The notes beneath the pieces were generated by a model, which saw nothing but the letters and a program-made list of their open reading frames with translations, made no database searches and was not told the DNA's origin. From Mesostigma viride (Eukaryota; Streptophyta; Mesostigmatophyceae; Mesostigmatales; Mesostigmataceae), in contig RPFO01000418.1 of NCBI GenBank assembly GCA_009746045.1, positions 2,108,670 to 2,172,669 of the forward strand: a stretch of DNA of 64,000 bases, given 5' to 3'. This document shows, one piece after another, positions 32,683 through 42,800 of this stretch (position 1 is its first letter; every line of letters begins with the position of its first letter). Made by a program: the position numbers and the translations under genes.

Positions 32683-35397
32683 CTATCTGAAATGATAGCC
32701 CTCGTCCAAGCTTCCCTGCGTCTCGTCCTGGTGGCGGAGTGACGCTAGTTCGGTCTCGTTCCCCCACCAGCCAGGCTGGTACCTCTCACAGAAGTCGAGG
32801 ACATCAGCCTTTGATATTTCTAGATCCCGCTCCTTCATATGGTACATCCGCGTGCCTCTTGCTGAAATGTTGAGCGTGCTAGCGAGTAGGATGTGAATAA
32901 GGCTCGAACACTGAGCAAAACTCAGCGTCCCAGCTCCTTCCTTTGCCCTTCTTCTATACCCAAACACCGCACGCACGAATGTTTGATGCTCCACGATCTC
33001 GCGATCGACCCTATTCCCGATCTCGATCGCCTTGTCGCGAGGGATCGTCATGGTCCTGGCACTCTCGCGATCTAGGACGAACTCCTCTATCCCGCTGCCC
33101 CTTAATAGATGTAGAGCAAGCGCGAGAGTCTTCGCGTCACGGCCTGTTTTGTATTCACTGAGGTCAAAGAGCGAATGAGTCTTTCTCATAGCCTCAAGAA
33201 CGTTCGCAAGGTACCCGTCCTTGCCCAGTTCTGTCGCTCGCGAGTGCTGCCGGACAGCTCGGTAAACCGTCCGGCATCCGTCAATGTCGAGGAGCCCGGC
33301 AAGCTCCTTATCTCTATGTTCTCGCGGGATCTGGTAACTGAATTCCGCGAGCTCGTAGACGTTCTTCAGCCTCTTCTCGTACGCTGACAGAATCTCGCCT
33401 GCGTCACACCGGTCCTTAAGTGCGACGTATTCTTCGTGCTCCATGATATAAGCGGCACGCCCCTTGTCCGCATCTTCCAGCTTTGGCAGCGGTGGGGCGT
33501 CGATGCGATTCACCTTCTCGCCCGTCCTTTCCATCTTTACGTCATAATCCTCTGCTAGAATCCCGATCAGATTCGGCTTGAAGTGGCTGCGAGAGATTGC
33601 CACGTCTTGCAGGTTGCGGCAGAAGAGATTGAGCAATGGCGAGCTCGGGTCGAATTTGCTTTTGCCGTCTTCGCCCCATGAAGCAATCACATCGGCGTTG
33701 TCCTTAGCCATCAGGTTCAGAAACTTGGCCTCTGTGTCGACCGTCGTCTTTTTTATCTGGTCAAAGTCAGTCTCCAGCCTCGACAGAGGGGTAGTCGAGT
33801 CTCGATAGATGATTGTCATCTCCCCTTTGCACAGGTGACGGACACGGAACATCTGTTGCAGCATGGTCGTGTATTCGGCGTATCCTGGGGCGTTGATAAA
33901 ACCAGCCACCATGCTGTCGAAAGTGTGAAGAGTATACGAGACTCCGACGGTGATGGTCGGCGAAATGATGAGAAAGTCAAGATCGGCCCACGCCGAATTA
34001 GCGCCGCTTTCTAGGTCTTTTTTCGGCGTGTCCTTGGTGTACGATTTCCACTTTTTCGTGGACAAAATTCCCTTCAACCCCTCGCATACGGCCGGGACGG
34101 CCCACGCCGCCGACATCGGGCAGAACAGCTTCTCCCCGGCAAGCAACCGCCTCCCGCTCTCGGCGACAATCTCCGCCACAAAGACCGCTTTCCAGCATTT
34201 CGTAGAATCGATGTCGACCCACTTTAGCACGCGGTTAGTCGGGCGCTTGAAAGTATTGACTGACGCCCTGATGCCGTCAATTGGTCGGTAGTGCGCGATG
34301 TAATTGTAAACCTTCGCCGTAATGGTCGCGTCAAGCGCTATAAGCACCTTGGCGCGCTCCAAGATCTCGATAAGACGCACAATGACCTCTCGCTTGTTCT
34401 TGAGATGGAGACCCGATAGCGCTGTCAACGTGTTGTAAATCTCGTCCATGATCACTACGTCAAAACTCGAGCTGGCGAGACGAAGGATAGAGTTCAGAAC
34501 GATGAGCACGCGGTCGTCCTTGATATACCCTCCGCGATTGTCCAGATAGTGGCGGAACCGTGGGTCTTGGGAGAGGATCCGGAACGCGGAATCCTCCCAG
34601 ACGATACATTTTCCCACCTCGCCGAGTGCCTTATAATTCCGGTCCTCTTCCTTCGAGAGACTGATGTTGGCGACGATGCACAGTATGCGAACATCGGGGA
34701 TCCTGCGGACGAGTTCGTTCACCATCTCTCGGACACGTTCTGATTTTCCAGTCCCGCAGTTCGACTGGACGAAGTGGGTGATTTTGTGACCCTTGTCGCG
34801 GCCTCTGATAACCTCGACCAGACCGTCGACGTCGAAAGGCTTGATCTTCTCCGTGCAGTACGTCTCGCCAAACGGGACACTCTCCGCGACGAACTCGCGC
34901 CTGTCCATGATACACTCCGCGTGCTTGGGGCCCTTCTTCCAACACGAGTAGGTAACCCTTCCGTCCGAGTACTCGCACACCCTAGGGCCGTGACCAGCGC
35001 TCTTATGGGGGCGATCCTTCTTGCACACGATACACGGCACTACCGGGTCGACGGTCCAGCGGGACATGTAGTATGTCCGGCCGTCCTCCCCGGCGTGCTC
35101 CTCGACATTGATGATCCGACTACCCGGCGAAACCTTCGCCATTGCCTCGATCGACCTCGCGATTTGCTCGCTGCCCGCCCCGTGCCCGCGAGGACTGTAC
35201 TGGGACGCCTTTTTGCGTTCCGAGCCTTTCTGGGCGTACCACGAAGCCGGAGCTCTCAATATCACGGCGTCGTCGAGAGTGTCCGTTGGGTAGACGATGA
35301 CCGAGTGTTCGCGAACGTCGTCAGACCCCTCGCATATCCTGAGACTCGCGAGAGGGTCTGTCTTCCGTATTTGTGCATGCCAACGGCTCTGAAACAC
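32683..35397 (-). CDS. Herpes origin-binding-protein-like superfamily 2 helicase, 904-aa frame
   Basis: Likely replicative helicase of the PLV. Residues 122-162 hold a Cys/His cluster (CIVC...C...C...H..C) that may bind zinc. The helicase core has Walker A CGTGKS at 214-219, Walker B IMDE near 316-319, motif III ALDATIT, and motifs V-VI as ISPTITVGVSYTLHTFDSM and LQQMFRVRH. This ordering and the TVGVSY/QxFRxRH pair are typical of the herpesvirus UL9/OBP-type helicases found in nucleocytoplasmic large DNA viruses and PLVs. The C-terminal 350 residues are unrecognised. The frame overlaps the primase frame by 136 bases in another register. Its first Met (35397) is not a natural start, because upstream residues of the same protein are encoded in the primase frame. 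It probably began as one primase-helicase polyprotein split by a single-base indel. Confidence 0.85.
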   Translation of the reverse strand: MFQSRWHAQIRKTDPLASLRICEGSDDVREHSVIVYPTDTLDDAVILRAPASWYAQKGSERKKASQYSPRGHGAGSEQIARSIEAMAKVSPGSRIINVEEHAGEDGRTYYMSRWTVDPVVPCIVCKKDRPHKSAGHGPRVCEYSDGRVTYSCWKKGPKHAECIMDRREFVAESVPFGETYCTEKIKPFDVDGLVEVIRGRDKGHKITHFVQSNCGTGKSERVREMVNELVRRIPDVRILCIVANISLSKEEDRNYKALGEVGKCIVWEDSAFRILSQDPRFRHYLDNRGGYIKDDRVLIVLNSILRLASSSFDVVIMDEIYNTLTALSGLHLKNKREVIVRLIEILERAKVLIALDATITAKVYNYIAHYRPIDGIRASVNTFKRPTNRVLKWVDIDSTKCWKAVFVAEIVAESGRRLLAGEKLFCPMSAAWAVPAVCEGLKGILSTKKWKSYTKDTPKKDLESGANSAWADLDFLIISPTITVGVSYTLHTFDSMVAGFINAPGYAEYTTMLQQMFRVRHLCKGEMTIIYRDSTTPLSRLETDFDQIKKTTVDTEAKFLNLMAKDNADVIASWGEDGKSKFDPSSPLLNLFCRNLQDVAISRSHFKPNLIGILAEDYDVKMERTGEKVNRIDAPPLPKLEDADKGRAAYIMEHEEYVALKDRCDAGEILSAYEKRLKNVYELAEFSYQIPREHRDKELAGLLDIDGCRTVYRAVRQHSRATELGKDGYLANVLEAMRKTHSLFDLSEYKTGRDAKTLALALHLLRGSGIEEFVLDRESARTMTIPRDKAIEIGNRVDREIVEHQTFVRAVFGYRRRAKEGAGTLSFAQCSSLIHILLASTLNISARGTRMYHMKERDLEISKADVLDFCERYQPGWWGNETELASLRHQDETQGSLDEGYHFR

Positions 35398-36122
35398 CAG
35401 TCCTTGCCATAGATGTGATCATCGACCATTAACTGGATCTCCTTGTCGTCATAATAATCGCCTGGGTTAGCCAGCATATCTTCAATGTTCTGCTCCATGT
35501 ACGCCGAAGCGTGCTCGGTGTTTAGGAGCATATTGGCGTCAGTGTAGAGAGACGAGTCGGGGTCCAGCAGATGCTCGCGGATGTAGCGAGTGAAGGTCTG
35601 GCACCAATACTGTCTCGCGTCAATGTCAGCAAGCACCAGCCCGCGGACAACGGTATGATACGAAATCTTGAGGAAGTCTACCTTCTCGCACGACGCGGTT
35701 GAGACGTTATATTGGAACCGTTCGGGCTCGATTCCTAGAACATCAAATACGAACGCATCGTGCAGTCGCTTGAAGTGGCGGATGTAGTCGATACGCTCGC
35801 AGTCCTTTCCCACGCGGTCGTCGAGATCGACGTATACCCACGACGGCTGGTCGGGGCGGATGATCTCGTTCAGTGTCCGAGTCCGGACATTCCGCATGCA
35901 TTCCTCGCGAATCGCCGCGAATTCTTCAGCGTCTCGGTAGTGTGTGTACTCTTTCGGCCCGCGCCCGATATCCCGGGCAGCAATGTAGAAATGCCCGGCC
36001 TCGTTTGCGGCCTCGATGCAGCGGTCCTTCGGCCCCTTGCCGTCGACCCTCGACCCACCAAACCACGCTCGACCGTGGACGGTTCTGGTCAGTCTCGCTC
36101 CAGTGTAGACGGACGCGGTCAT
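35262..36122 (-). CDS. Archaeo-eukaryotic primase (PrimPol-like) domain, 286-aa frame
   Basis: Primes PLV DNA replication (family role). Motifs of the AEP superfamily are visible in order: WVYVDLDD near residues 94-101 with the metal-binding DxD, LKISYHTVVRG with the SxH signature, and DDHIYGKDWCFRAVGMHKYG with the third catalytic Asp and conserved basic residues. After HKYGR the frame runs on into unrelated sequence for about 27 residues, while the natural continuation (KTDPLASLR) is in the helicase frame. One base appears to be missing in the GGAAGA tract near 35365. The ATG at 36122 is the first in frame and follows an AT-rich intergenic region. Together with the helicase it would form a primase-helicase of about 1150 residues. 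Confidence 0.85.
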   Translation of the reverse strand: MTASVYTGARLTRTVHGRAWFGGSRVDGKGPKDRCIEAANEAGHFYIAARDIGRGPKEYTHYRDAEEFAAIREECMRNVRTRTLNEIIRPDQPSWVYVDLDDRVGKDCERIDYIRHFKRLHDAFVFDVLGIEPERFQYNVSTASCEKVDFLKISYHTVVRGLVLADIDARQYWCQTFTRYIREHLLDPDSSLYTDANMLLNTEHASAYMEQNIEDMLANPGDYYDDKEIQLMVDDHIYGKDWCFRAVGMHKYGRQTLSRVSGYARGLTTFANTRSSSTQRTLSTTP

Positions 36123-36257
36123 GATGAAAGTTGTATACCTGTAGCTTAGATTTTATTTCTCTGGTCGAAACGAGACTGGTTTTTTTCTTGATGGAAAGGA
36201 ATGGATTTTATTAATCAATAAACAATTCAGCTTTCTCGATAGCTAAAAAACCCGGGA

Positions 36258-36279
36258 CTTTTATACTATAGTATAAAAG
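36258..36279. promoter_or_regulatory. 22-bp perfect palindrome with TATA-like core upstream of the primase gene
   Basis: CTTTTATACTA followed by its exact reverse complement (ending TATAAAAG) lies about 140 bp upstream of the primase ATG and 35 bp beyond the integrase stop. It may be a promoter or a transcription terminator hairpin. An AT-rich stretch with AATAAA-like signals lies between it and the primase. Confidence 0.4.
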
Positions 36280-36313
36280 GGCGACAAACAATTTTCATAT
36301 AACGACAGATTGG

Positions 36314-37579
36314 TCAAACGTCTTCATCGTCCATCTTTCTAGCTTTCTCCAGAGTCGCGGGATCCAATTGATCGTTCCGCTCATACCGGATCGCCATCGC
36401 CGGGGAGTGTGCCATTCCTTTTGCGAGCTTGATCCGTTCTGCGGACGTCGCTCGCTTAACGAATGCCGTGACGAACGCCCGCCGAGTGTTGAGGATTCCG
36501 TGATAAGTCGCGCGGTATCGCTCGCCAAACGCGGATTTGCTGATATGCCCCCTTCCTCTGCCGGCCGGGAACAGCCATTTCCCATTCATCGAGCGGACTT
36601 TGAGGATTTCCCGGAACGCCTTCATCGACGGCGGGACGATGAAATCGATGGCCCCGAGGTCTTTCGCCGTCTTGTGTTGTCGAATTACGAACCGGTTCTC
36701 GGGGACGATAAACGCGTTTTCGTGGGGTCCTATCTCGCTCTCGTCGTTTACGAATTTGACGTCGTGGTAGTTATATCGAGTGGGCGGAAGATTCTTCCCG
36801 CTGAGGTAAAGGTACCCCATCAACTTCTCGTCGCTGTTCTGGTCTGCGACGGACTTGTGGATCGATTGGAGCGTCTTGAAATCGTAAGCCGGCGGCACGT
36901 TCTCGCTGACATACGCGTCGATGGTCAGTCGCCCTTCCTGCTCGACGGCCTGCTGGTTCTTGTAGGCCTCGACGACAGCTGCCGGGAGTTGGCGAGATAG
37001 TGGGAAGATTTTGTTTATTCCGTTTATTGCCGCCGAGAGATTCGCACGGGCCGTTCTCGCTCCTGTCGCGTCTCCCTTTTTCATGTCCCGAATGGTCGCA
37101 ATGACCTTGTCGACGTCCAGGAGACATGTGACGGGCTCTGTCCTGCTGCATCCAAGAGCGTCTAGGATCTGTCCAACGCGTCCGACGTACTGCTTAATCG
37201 TCGCCACTGTCGCGCCCTTAGCCGTCTTAATGACCCTGTCTCCTTGCACGGTAGCCACGGGCTGGTTCTCCGGCCTGACTTTCTGGGCGGTCTCCATGAC
37301 CTCGGCGAGGGTCCATAGCTTGCTCGTGGGTGCTCGCGAGACCGGGCGAGTGTCCGCGGACTTACAATCCTTGTCGGGGAGGTCCGCGTTCTGCCGGATC
37401 AGTTTCACTTCATCGCAGCTTGTCCCGTGCCTTTCGAGCCATTTCTCGGTGGGCATCCACGCGTCTTTCTTGGCCATCGCGCGCATCACCTGGAGAGCTG
37501 CCCGGTCCGGATGTTTCTGACGGTACCTCGCCTGTGCTTCTCGTCGCATGCGAAGTTCGTCCGCTGTCCTTGAAACCAT
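36314..37579 (-). CDS. Tyrosine recombinase (integrase), 421 aa
   Basis: Likely integrates or resolves PLV DNA. The catalytic domain (about residues 235-415) has the expected pattern: first catalytic Arg in LSGKNLPPTRYNYHDVKF, a beta-hairpin Lys in IRQHKTAKDLGAIDFIVP, the box II Arg in GILNTRRAFVTAFVKR (with Asn in place of the first His), and GMAHSPAMAIRYER with the candidate nucleophile Tyr. The N-terminal half contains a Lys/Arg-rich start (RRREAQARYRQKHP-like) and an SAM-like core-binding region. PLVs often carry a tyrosine recombinase where Polintons have an RVE integrase. The ORF is intact, with start ATG at 37579. It shares orientation with the primase. Confidence 0.82.
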   Translation of the reverse strand: MVSRTADELRMRREAQARYRQKHPDRAALQVMRAMAKKDAWMPTEKWLERHGTSCDEVKLIRQNADLPDKDCKSADTRPVSRAPTSKLWTLAEVMETAQKVRPENQPVATVQGDRVIKTAKGATVATIKQYVGRVGQILDALGCSRTEPVTCLLDVDKVIATIRDMKKGDATGARTARANLSAAINGINKIFPLSRQLPAAVVEAYKNQQAVEQEGRLTIDAYVSENVPPAYDFKTLQSIHKSVADQNSDEKLMGYLYLSGKNLPPTRYNYHDVKFVNDESEIGPHENAFIVPENRFVIRQHKTAKDLGAIDFIVPPSMKAFREILKVRSMNGKWLFPAGRGRGHISKSAFGERYRATYHGILNTRRAFVTAFVKRATSAERIKLAKGMAHSPAMAIRYERNDQLDPATLEKARKMDDEDV

Positions 37580-37679
37580 GAGACTTGTATATCCTATGCA
37601 GAGAAATTAATTCGAGTGTGAACGAGCGTTTATTACAAAAAAATGATAAATAGGTCGTTTTATTGCAAAAAGTAGATTT

Positions 37680-37768
37680 AAGTTGCTTCCACCGGGATTC
37701 GAACCCGCGTCTTCGCTTCAGAGGAACCGACCTTCGGTCGGTGGGACACTCCCTGGTTAGGTTAACTT
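37680..37768 (-). tRNA. tRNA-like sequence next to the integrase gene
   Basis: On the minus strand a perfect B box and T-loop (GCGGGTTCGAATCCCGG) follows an anticodon-arm-like hairpin ACCGACCGAAGGTCGGT (5-bp stem, 7-nt loop with GAA in the anticodon position but C at position 33) and an A-box-like TAACCTAACCAGG. The acceptor stem is weak (GCTATCG against TGGAAGC, one mismatch and wobbles). It is probably a degenerate tRNA or a tRNA mimic, sitting 100 bp upstream of the integrase start, where an attachment site could lie. Confidence 0.35.
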
Positions 37769-37828
37769 CGATAGCTTCCGCGGCCGCTAGAGCGGAATTC
37801 CACGGAAATTTCCACATATAAACGATTA

Positions 37829-38326
37829 TTACAGCTTCGATTTCTTCGGCCTGCCCCATGGTCGTGGTCGTCCTGTCGCGGGGTCGATGTTGTGAGTCCG
37901 CGGCTTCGTGTCTTTCGACCCAGCCGGTCTCCCGCGTTTCTTAGGGGTACGAGGAATTTTTTCCTTTTTAATTTTCGGTGCCCGGGGAGATTTCGGCGGC
38001 GGAGGAGGATTTCTCGGCTTCCGTTTGGACGAGATAATGGACATCAATTTCTGTCGACATTCGTGCCCGATTCCGGTGTGTGTCGGCGGGAGCTCGCCGT
38101 CGTACCCACACTCTCGCACGAACGCCGCCAACCTCTCGTGAGTCTTCGATGAGACCCTGGCCCCGGTCAAGTAACGAACGAGCGTCGACACGTTAAGAAT
38201 GAGCTCTCGCCTATCAAGCCTGCGCTGGTACGAACTCTTCGGGGGCGCTTTCTCCTCGATCCGGATGGGTTGGAGAGCTGGCGAAGACTCGTGGAAAGCA
38301 TTAGGGTAAGCCTGTTTCAGATCCAT
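37829..38326 (-). CDS. Basic protein with AT-hook-like motifs, 165 aa
   Basis: No family recognised. Residues 1-95 look globular (RRLDRRELILNVSTLVRYLT, THERLAAFVRECGYDGELPP). The last 60 residues are Lys/Arg/Pro-rich with two AT-hook-like cores, KKRGRPAGSKD and GRPRPWGRPKK, suggesting minor-groove DNA binding. It lies 24 bp downstream of the ATPase gene start on the same strand. Role could be DNA condensation or regulation (inference). Confidence 0.7.
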   Translation of the reverse strand: MDLKQAYPNAFHESSPALQPIRIEEKAPPKSSYQRRLDRRELILNVSTLVRYLTGARVSSKTHERLAAFVRECGYDGELPPTHTGIGHECRQKLMSIISSKRKPRNPPPPPKSPRAPKIKKEKIPRTPKKRGRPAGSKDTKPRTHNIDPATGRPRPWGRPKKSKL

Positions 38327-38350
38327 TCGCGTGTATATGATAAGAATAGA

Positions 38351-39235
38351 TTATTTTTTGATCACAAGGAAGTGATCGAAGTTTTTCCTGAATCGTTTCT
38401 CGTCGTTCGGTTCGTCGTTGTCGACGGCGAGGAAATCATGAGGCGAATCTTTCGTCGCGAATTCCCATAGCGCAAGGAAATCCTCGGGCGATGTGTGTCC
38501 TGAGGATTCCTCAGCAATCTGTCGCGAGGCTCGCCGGTCCTTCGTACGAAACAGGACTAGAAAAGACACGTTCGCGCGCACTGACCGGGGCACGCCGGCG
38601 CTAGTGAAGCTCTGATTGACGAATGCCATTGACGTTAAGAGGTGTCGATGTTTGAACGCGAAGGACGAAACGGGTCCCTTAGAATCCGAACGATACAGTT
38701 TTGACCCAGCCATGTCATCTATCAAAATAACGGACGAGGGAGGACCGTACCGGAACCGCGTCTCGGGCTCTTTAAACTGTAGCCTGTCGAGGGTTAGGTA
38801 CATGTTGAGATCCATGTCGTCCTCTGTTTTCTCGCCATCTAGGTAGTATTTCTTGAATTTTTCCCACACAGCCATATCGCGTTGGTACTCTTCATACTCT
38901 GTGAGGTCCTTCTTGATGTCCGCTACCATCTGATTAAAGTCATTGTCCGTATACGTTTCCATAGACATGGCGGGTGTTGGCAAGAGTTTGTACTTGGGTT
39001 CTGTTGTCGCGGACCCCGAAATCAAGTACAGCTTGTCGAAAGAATGGGCATCAAAATAAGCTTTTATCATGTTAATCGCGCTTGTCGTTTTCCCAGTCCC
39101 TCTCATACCTACGAAGGAGGCTATGAAATGGAGCCGTGGCGCGTTGGCTGGAACCTGGCGAGCTTTTGCATATTTGACTTTCAGATCCTTATTCGCTAAT
39201 GGAGTCTCGATATGGATGCTTTCGATGACTGTCAT
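38351..39235 (-). CDS. A32-type (FtsK/HerA) DNA-packaging ATPase, 294 aa
   Basis: Genome-packaging motor characteristic of PLVs, virophages, Polintons and large DNA viruses. Walker A is GMRGTGKTTSAIN at about residues 43-55. Walker B is VILIDDMAG near 173-181. A following segment reads LLTSMAFVNQSFTSAGVPRSVRANVSF, in which the conserved Gln and the VPRxVRxN block resemble the A32-type sensor region. Length is typical (250-300 aa). The ORF is intact. It overlaps nothing, with short spacers of about 20 bp to both neighbours, consistent with one leftward transcription block. Confidence 0.9.
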   Translation of the reverse strand: MTVIESIHIETPLANKDLKVKYAKARQVPANAPRLHFIASFVGMRGTGKTTSAINMIKAYFDAHSFDKLYLISGSATTEPKYKLLPTPAMSMETYTDNDFNQMVADIKKDLTEYEEYQRDMAVWEKFKKYYLDGEKTEDDMDLNMYLTLDRLQFKEPETRFRYGPPSSVILIDDMAGSKLYRSDSKGPVSSFAFKHRHLLTSMAFVNQSFTSAGVPRSVRANVSFLVLFRTKDRRASRQIAEESSGHTSPEDFLALWEFATKDSPHDFLAVDNDEPNDEKRFRKNFDHFLVIKK

Positions 39236-39255
39236 TTATTACAATGAATAGATAA

Positions 39256-39798
39256 TTAATCGTCGTTTAAACTGGCTAGTAATTGAGCGCGGATTGCCAG
39301 CATCTTCTGCTCATACGGCGTAGTTGTCCGCACGTCCGGCAGTGGATTCGCGGCCCGTTGACGCTCCTCTTCCTCGACCTCGGCCTTCGGCTTTCTCCCG
39401 CGTCGGGGGCGAGGCGTTTCCGATGGGGTTGCCGCGACCTCTTCGGCGGCCAACAGGCGTTCGATTCGATATTTGTTCTTTTTCTCCTCGAGTTCCAGCT
39501 CGACCAGACGCTGCCTCTGGATTTCGAGTTCCTTCTCCAGAACCTTTCGCTTGGTAATCTCCGCTTCTCGCTCCTCCTGTCGCTTCTTCGCCCGCTCTTC
39601 GTTCCGTTTCTGCATGTACGGCCGCATCTTCTCGCGGAGTGCCGCACGCTGCTCTTCCGTCAATCGCTTGCCTCTCGGGCCTTTCGGCGGGTGAGGCGGG
39701 ATGTACACTGTATTGGGAGTTTCCTGCTGTGGCGCGGTATCTTCCTCGACGTCGACGGAGGTCTTGGGCGAATCCGGAGCTTCGGGAACCTGGTCCAT
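39256..39798 (-). CDS. Charged coiled-coil protein, 180 aa
   Basis: Not recognised. The N-terminal 45 residues are acidic and Pro-rich. Residues about 50-120 form a long Glu/Lys/Arg helix (EEQRAALREKM, KEEREAEITKRK-like pattern, LEKELEIQRQRLVELELEE), certainly coiled coil. A basic segment RPRRGRKPK with AT-hook character follows, and the C terminus reads TTPYEQKMLAIRAQLLASLN. It is the first gene of the leftward block, 39 bp from the divergent 1078-aa gene, and may be a scaffold or nucleoprotein component (inference). Confidence 0.75.
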   Translation of the reverse strand: MDQVPEAPDSPKTSVDVEEDTAPQQETPNTVYIPPHPPKGPRGKRLTEEQRAALREKMRPYMQKRNEERAKKRQEEREAEITKRKVLEKELEIQRQRLVELELEEKKNKYRIERLLAAEEVAATPSETPRPRRGRKPKAEVEEEERQRAANPLPDVRTTTPYEQKMLAIRAQLLASLNDD

Positions 39799-39837
39799 GG
39801 GTGCTATAGTTTTAATGTGAGATATTATTCATAAGAG
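39799..39837. promoter_or_regulatory. 39-bp divergent promoter region of the PLV
   Basis: This AT-rich spacer (TATAGTTTTAATG, ATATTATTCATAAG) separates the leftward and rightward gene blocks. Both outermost ATGs abut it, so very short 5' leaders or overlapping core promoters are implied. Confidence 0.55.
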
Positions 39838-42800
39838 ATGGTCGTTGTGAGTTCGAACGCCGCGTCCGGCTTCAACATCGCGACTGGGTTGGCGGAAGAC
39901 GGGGTAGATGAACGAATCGCGGACGTCGAGAGCGACGTGCAAGCTCTCCAACTCGCGGTTCACCCATTCGACCGACATGTAACGCTGAACGGGGTACGAT
40001 ACATGTACCCTGGGGCGCCGACAAGACTCCGACTCGGCGACAATCATTCCGACTGGACAGTGACCACTACCGGCGAGTCGAGTGGCATGCTCGAGGTCGA
40101 CGGCGGAATAAACGCTAGTTGGATCCGGATTTCGTCCTTGTGGTTGCTGGATCAGTATTCGCGCATGTCCCAGATCGTCACGGATCGTATTCTGACGCGC
40201 GACCAGATCGACTGGCTATTTGATCAACACGGCGTCGGGTATACGGCCCTTCCTGATCCGACCGCGACGTTCGTGTTAGAGTATGAAGACGGCACACTTT
40301 CCGCGCCAGGGACCACGTTCACGGTATCGAACAACCAGGACATTCGGATCCGGCTTCCCTACACGGTCACCGGGGGCAGTAGCAGCGGTAAAAGCGTCTA
40401 CAGCGTTCAGGTCCTCGGCGCGCTTGATCCCGTCAATATGAGTCAAACGGTAGACGGGCCATACATTGATGACATCCATTTCGGAAGCGTAAACCATACA
40501 TATTTCGGAAAACTGATGAGCTACGAGCAAATCGGGTTCGCGACTACGAGAGACCTGAACCGTATACAGCGGATGCCCTACAGCATCCATATAACGCGCA
40601 CGTACGCCCCGTTGACAGCCTGGGACGTCGGGCGGATCGACCAACCGATCGCAAGTTACTGGAGAACGACTTCGCCTTATCAGACATGGGTCGTCGTTGG
40701 CGACGGTGGCGTGCCTCCTCTCACGCTAGGAATCAAGAACACGACGCCATGGGCTTATCAAAGGAAGCTGCCTATCTCATGGAAAGTCGACAATATCGCG
40801 ATAACCGACGCCGCGGGTAGTTTTCAGCTTGATGTGGACGGGGGACTGCGCGGAGAGGACGCGGTCACGTGCGCATTGACGTCGGCGGATCACGGGAAGC
40901 TCGCGTCGGCCGATGTGACGGTCTATAACGACGCGACGATGACTACGTCTACTACCCAGCGAAAAAATGCTGTTGTGGGCGTGGTGAAGACAGACCCGCT
41001 CGTCCCGGCGATTCGAACACCGAGCCATTACTTTACAACGACGAGACCGGCGAGGATCGGCGTGCAGATGTACGCAGACCATACCACTGGATGGGGCGAC
41101 GGAACGCAGACGCCCGCAAATTACGCGATCGTCGCGGACGGGGCTGTGATCGGATCTGTCACTGGGGCAAATCTTTTTAACTATCTTCTGCCGCATTCGT
41201 CGCAGAAGACGGCCCAAATCACGCCTCGCTTCTCGTGTCCCCGAGATGTCCCGAACCTTACCGGAGAGACCGTGACAGTGAGCGGACCTCCCACGACGTT
41301 CCATAGTCTCTTAAATTTCTCGCGAGATCCAGCGACGACACTGCAGCCTACACATGACAAGTACGAGCTCATACCTACACCCGCGAGTTTTTACGCGCTG
41401 TCTTCAAACGACGTCACGCCTCCCGAGAAGTGTGTCGTGTTTACTGACCAGGAAATTGATGGTCCGTTCCTGATATGCTTCGAGCTTGTTGTGCCGTCGG
41501 GCAGCGCATTCGTCTCGCTCTCGGACCATAATGACATCACCGGCAAATACCATCCAGCATTTACGGATGGACACGAGTGCTGGCGGAATCAGGGTGCCGC
41601 AGACAATTGGTGGTCTGTATGCGGGATCAACATAAACAAAGCCGATGGAAAGATCGGGTTGTATCAAAACCTAAAGATTGCCACACAGTATACGTTTAAC
41701 GCGACATGGTCGAGCAAGACGCATTTCTGGGTGGCGTTCCGGCGACGATCTGACGGAGTTATCGAGCGATACATCTCGCATTTTCCTCCCGATCGTCTGA
41801 GCAGTATGACCAAGTTGATGAATTCCGCGACAGGTATTTTTACAGCCTCTCCGACTGGGATCGTAGCCCCATACGCGCCTGGTCAAATGAGACTCGTTTT
41901 TCATCTGGACAGTGCTAACCAGACGATTTACAACGCATGCGAGTTGGTTGATGATACGACAGACGCCGAATTCGTTTCCCTGACTACCACGAACCCGACC
42001 GGTCTCTACCTTTCGTCTGGCGACACGATTACTCTCACTCACAGGGGCACGTCGCCGCGTGAATGTAGCATATTGGGCAATTACATGACGTCGTCGCTCG
42101 TCCCCGGAGAAACGAATCTCTACCGCGTGCAACTCGCGGCGTCAAAAGACAACGTCATCCACGCTGTTTGTGAATTCCCGTCATACAACCACGCGACACC
42201 GCTCACCGGTTATTCGGTAAAAGTTTATGGTGTGCTTCCGGATCGCCCCATGATAAACCGGTTCGAGGTCCGTCTACTATACGATGACGCCTTACTATAC
42301 CGCATCAACGAGCGACCTATCCAGTTGTCTAAGGGTCCGGACTGGGAGAGTGGGGTCTCGACGATCGGTCACGGATTCGTGGGCGATATTCCGTATGTGC
42401 AGTTCTCTGTGCTGATGTCGACTCCGTTTCGCTACGAATTTGGCCACCTGTTCACAGCGACGTTTGAAGTTCGATCTTTGTCGCTTGTCGGCGGTCCTGA
42501 CGGGATTTTCATGGACCTCTCGATGGCTCGTTTCTTCGGAGAAGGGCCGACAGAAATTGGGCTGATCACGGCGCTAGACGAGTGCGCGTATACAGATGCA
42601 CAAGAGGCGAGACGAGTTTCGTTTTCCATCCGCGGACTGCGGACCATCGCGTACGATTACATGCAGCCAGAGCTCTGGGAACTGGGTCCTCAGGGCATCA
42701 TGAGTTTCCGCGACGGCAATGGGAACCTCGTTCCTCCCGCGACGACGCTAGACAAGTTCTACTGCCGCGTGCAGTTCACGCACGGCGCGCCGCCCCTGCT

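Noticed and set aside
37770-37805. Cloning vector or linker contamination (GCGGCCGC and GAATTC close together)
   Set aside because: The surrounding sequence is continuous PLV DNA and does not match a familiar polylinker order; two restriction sites alone are weak evidence.
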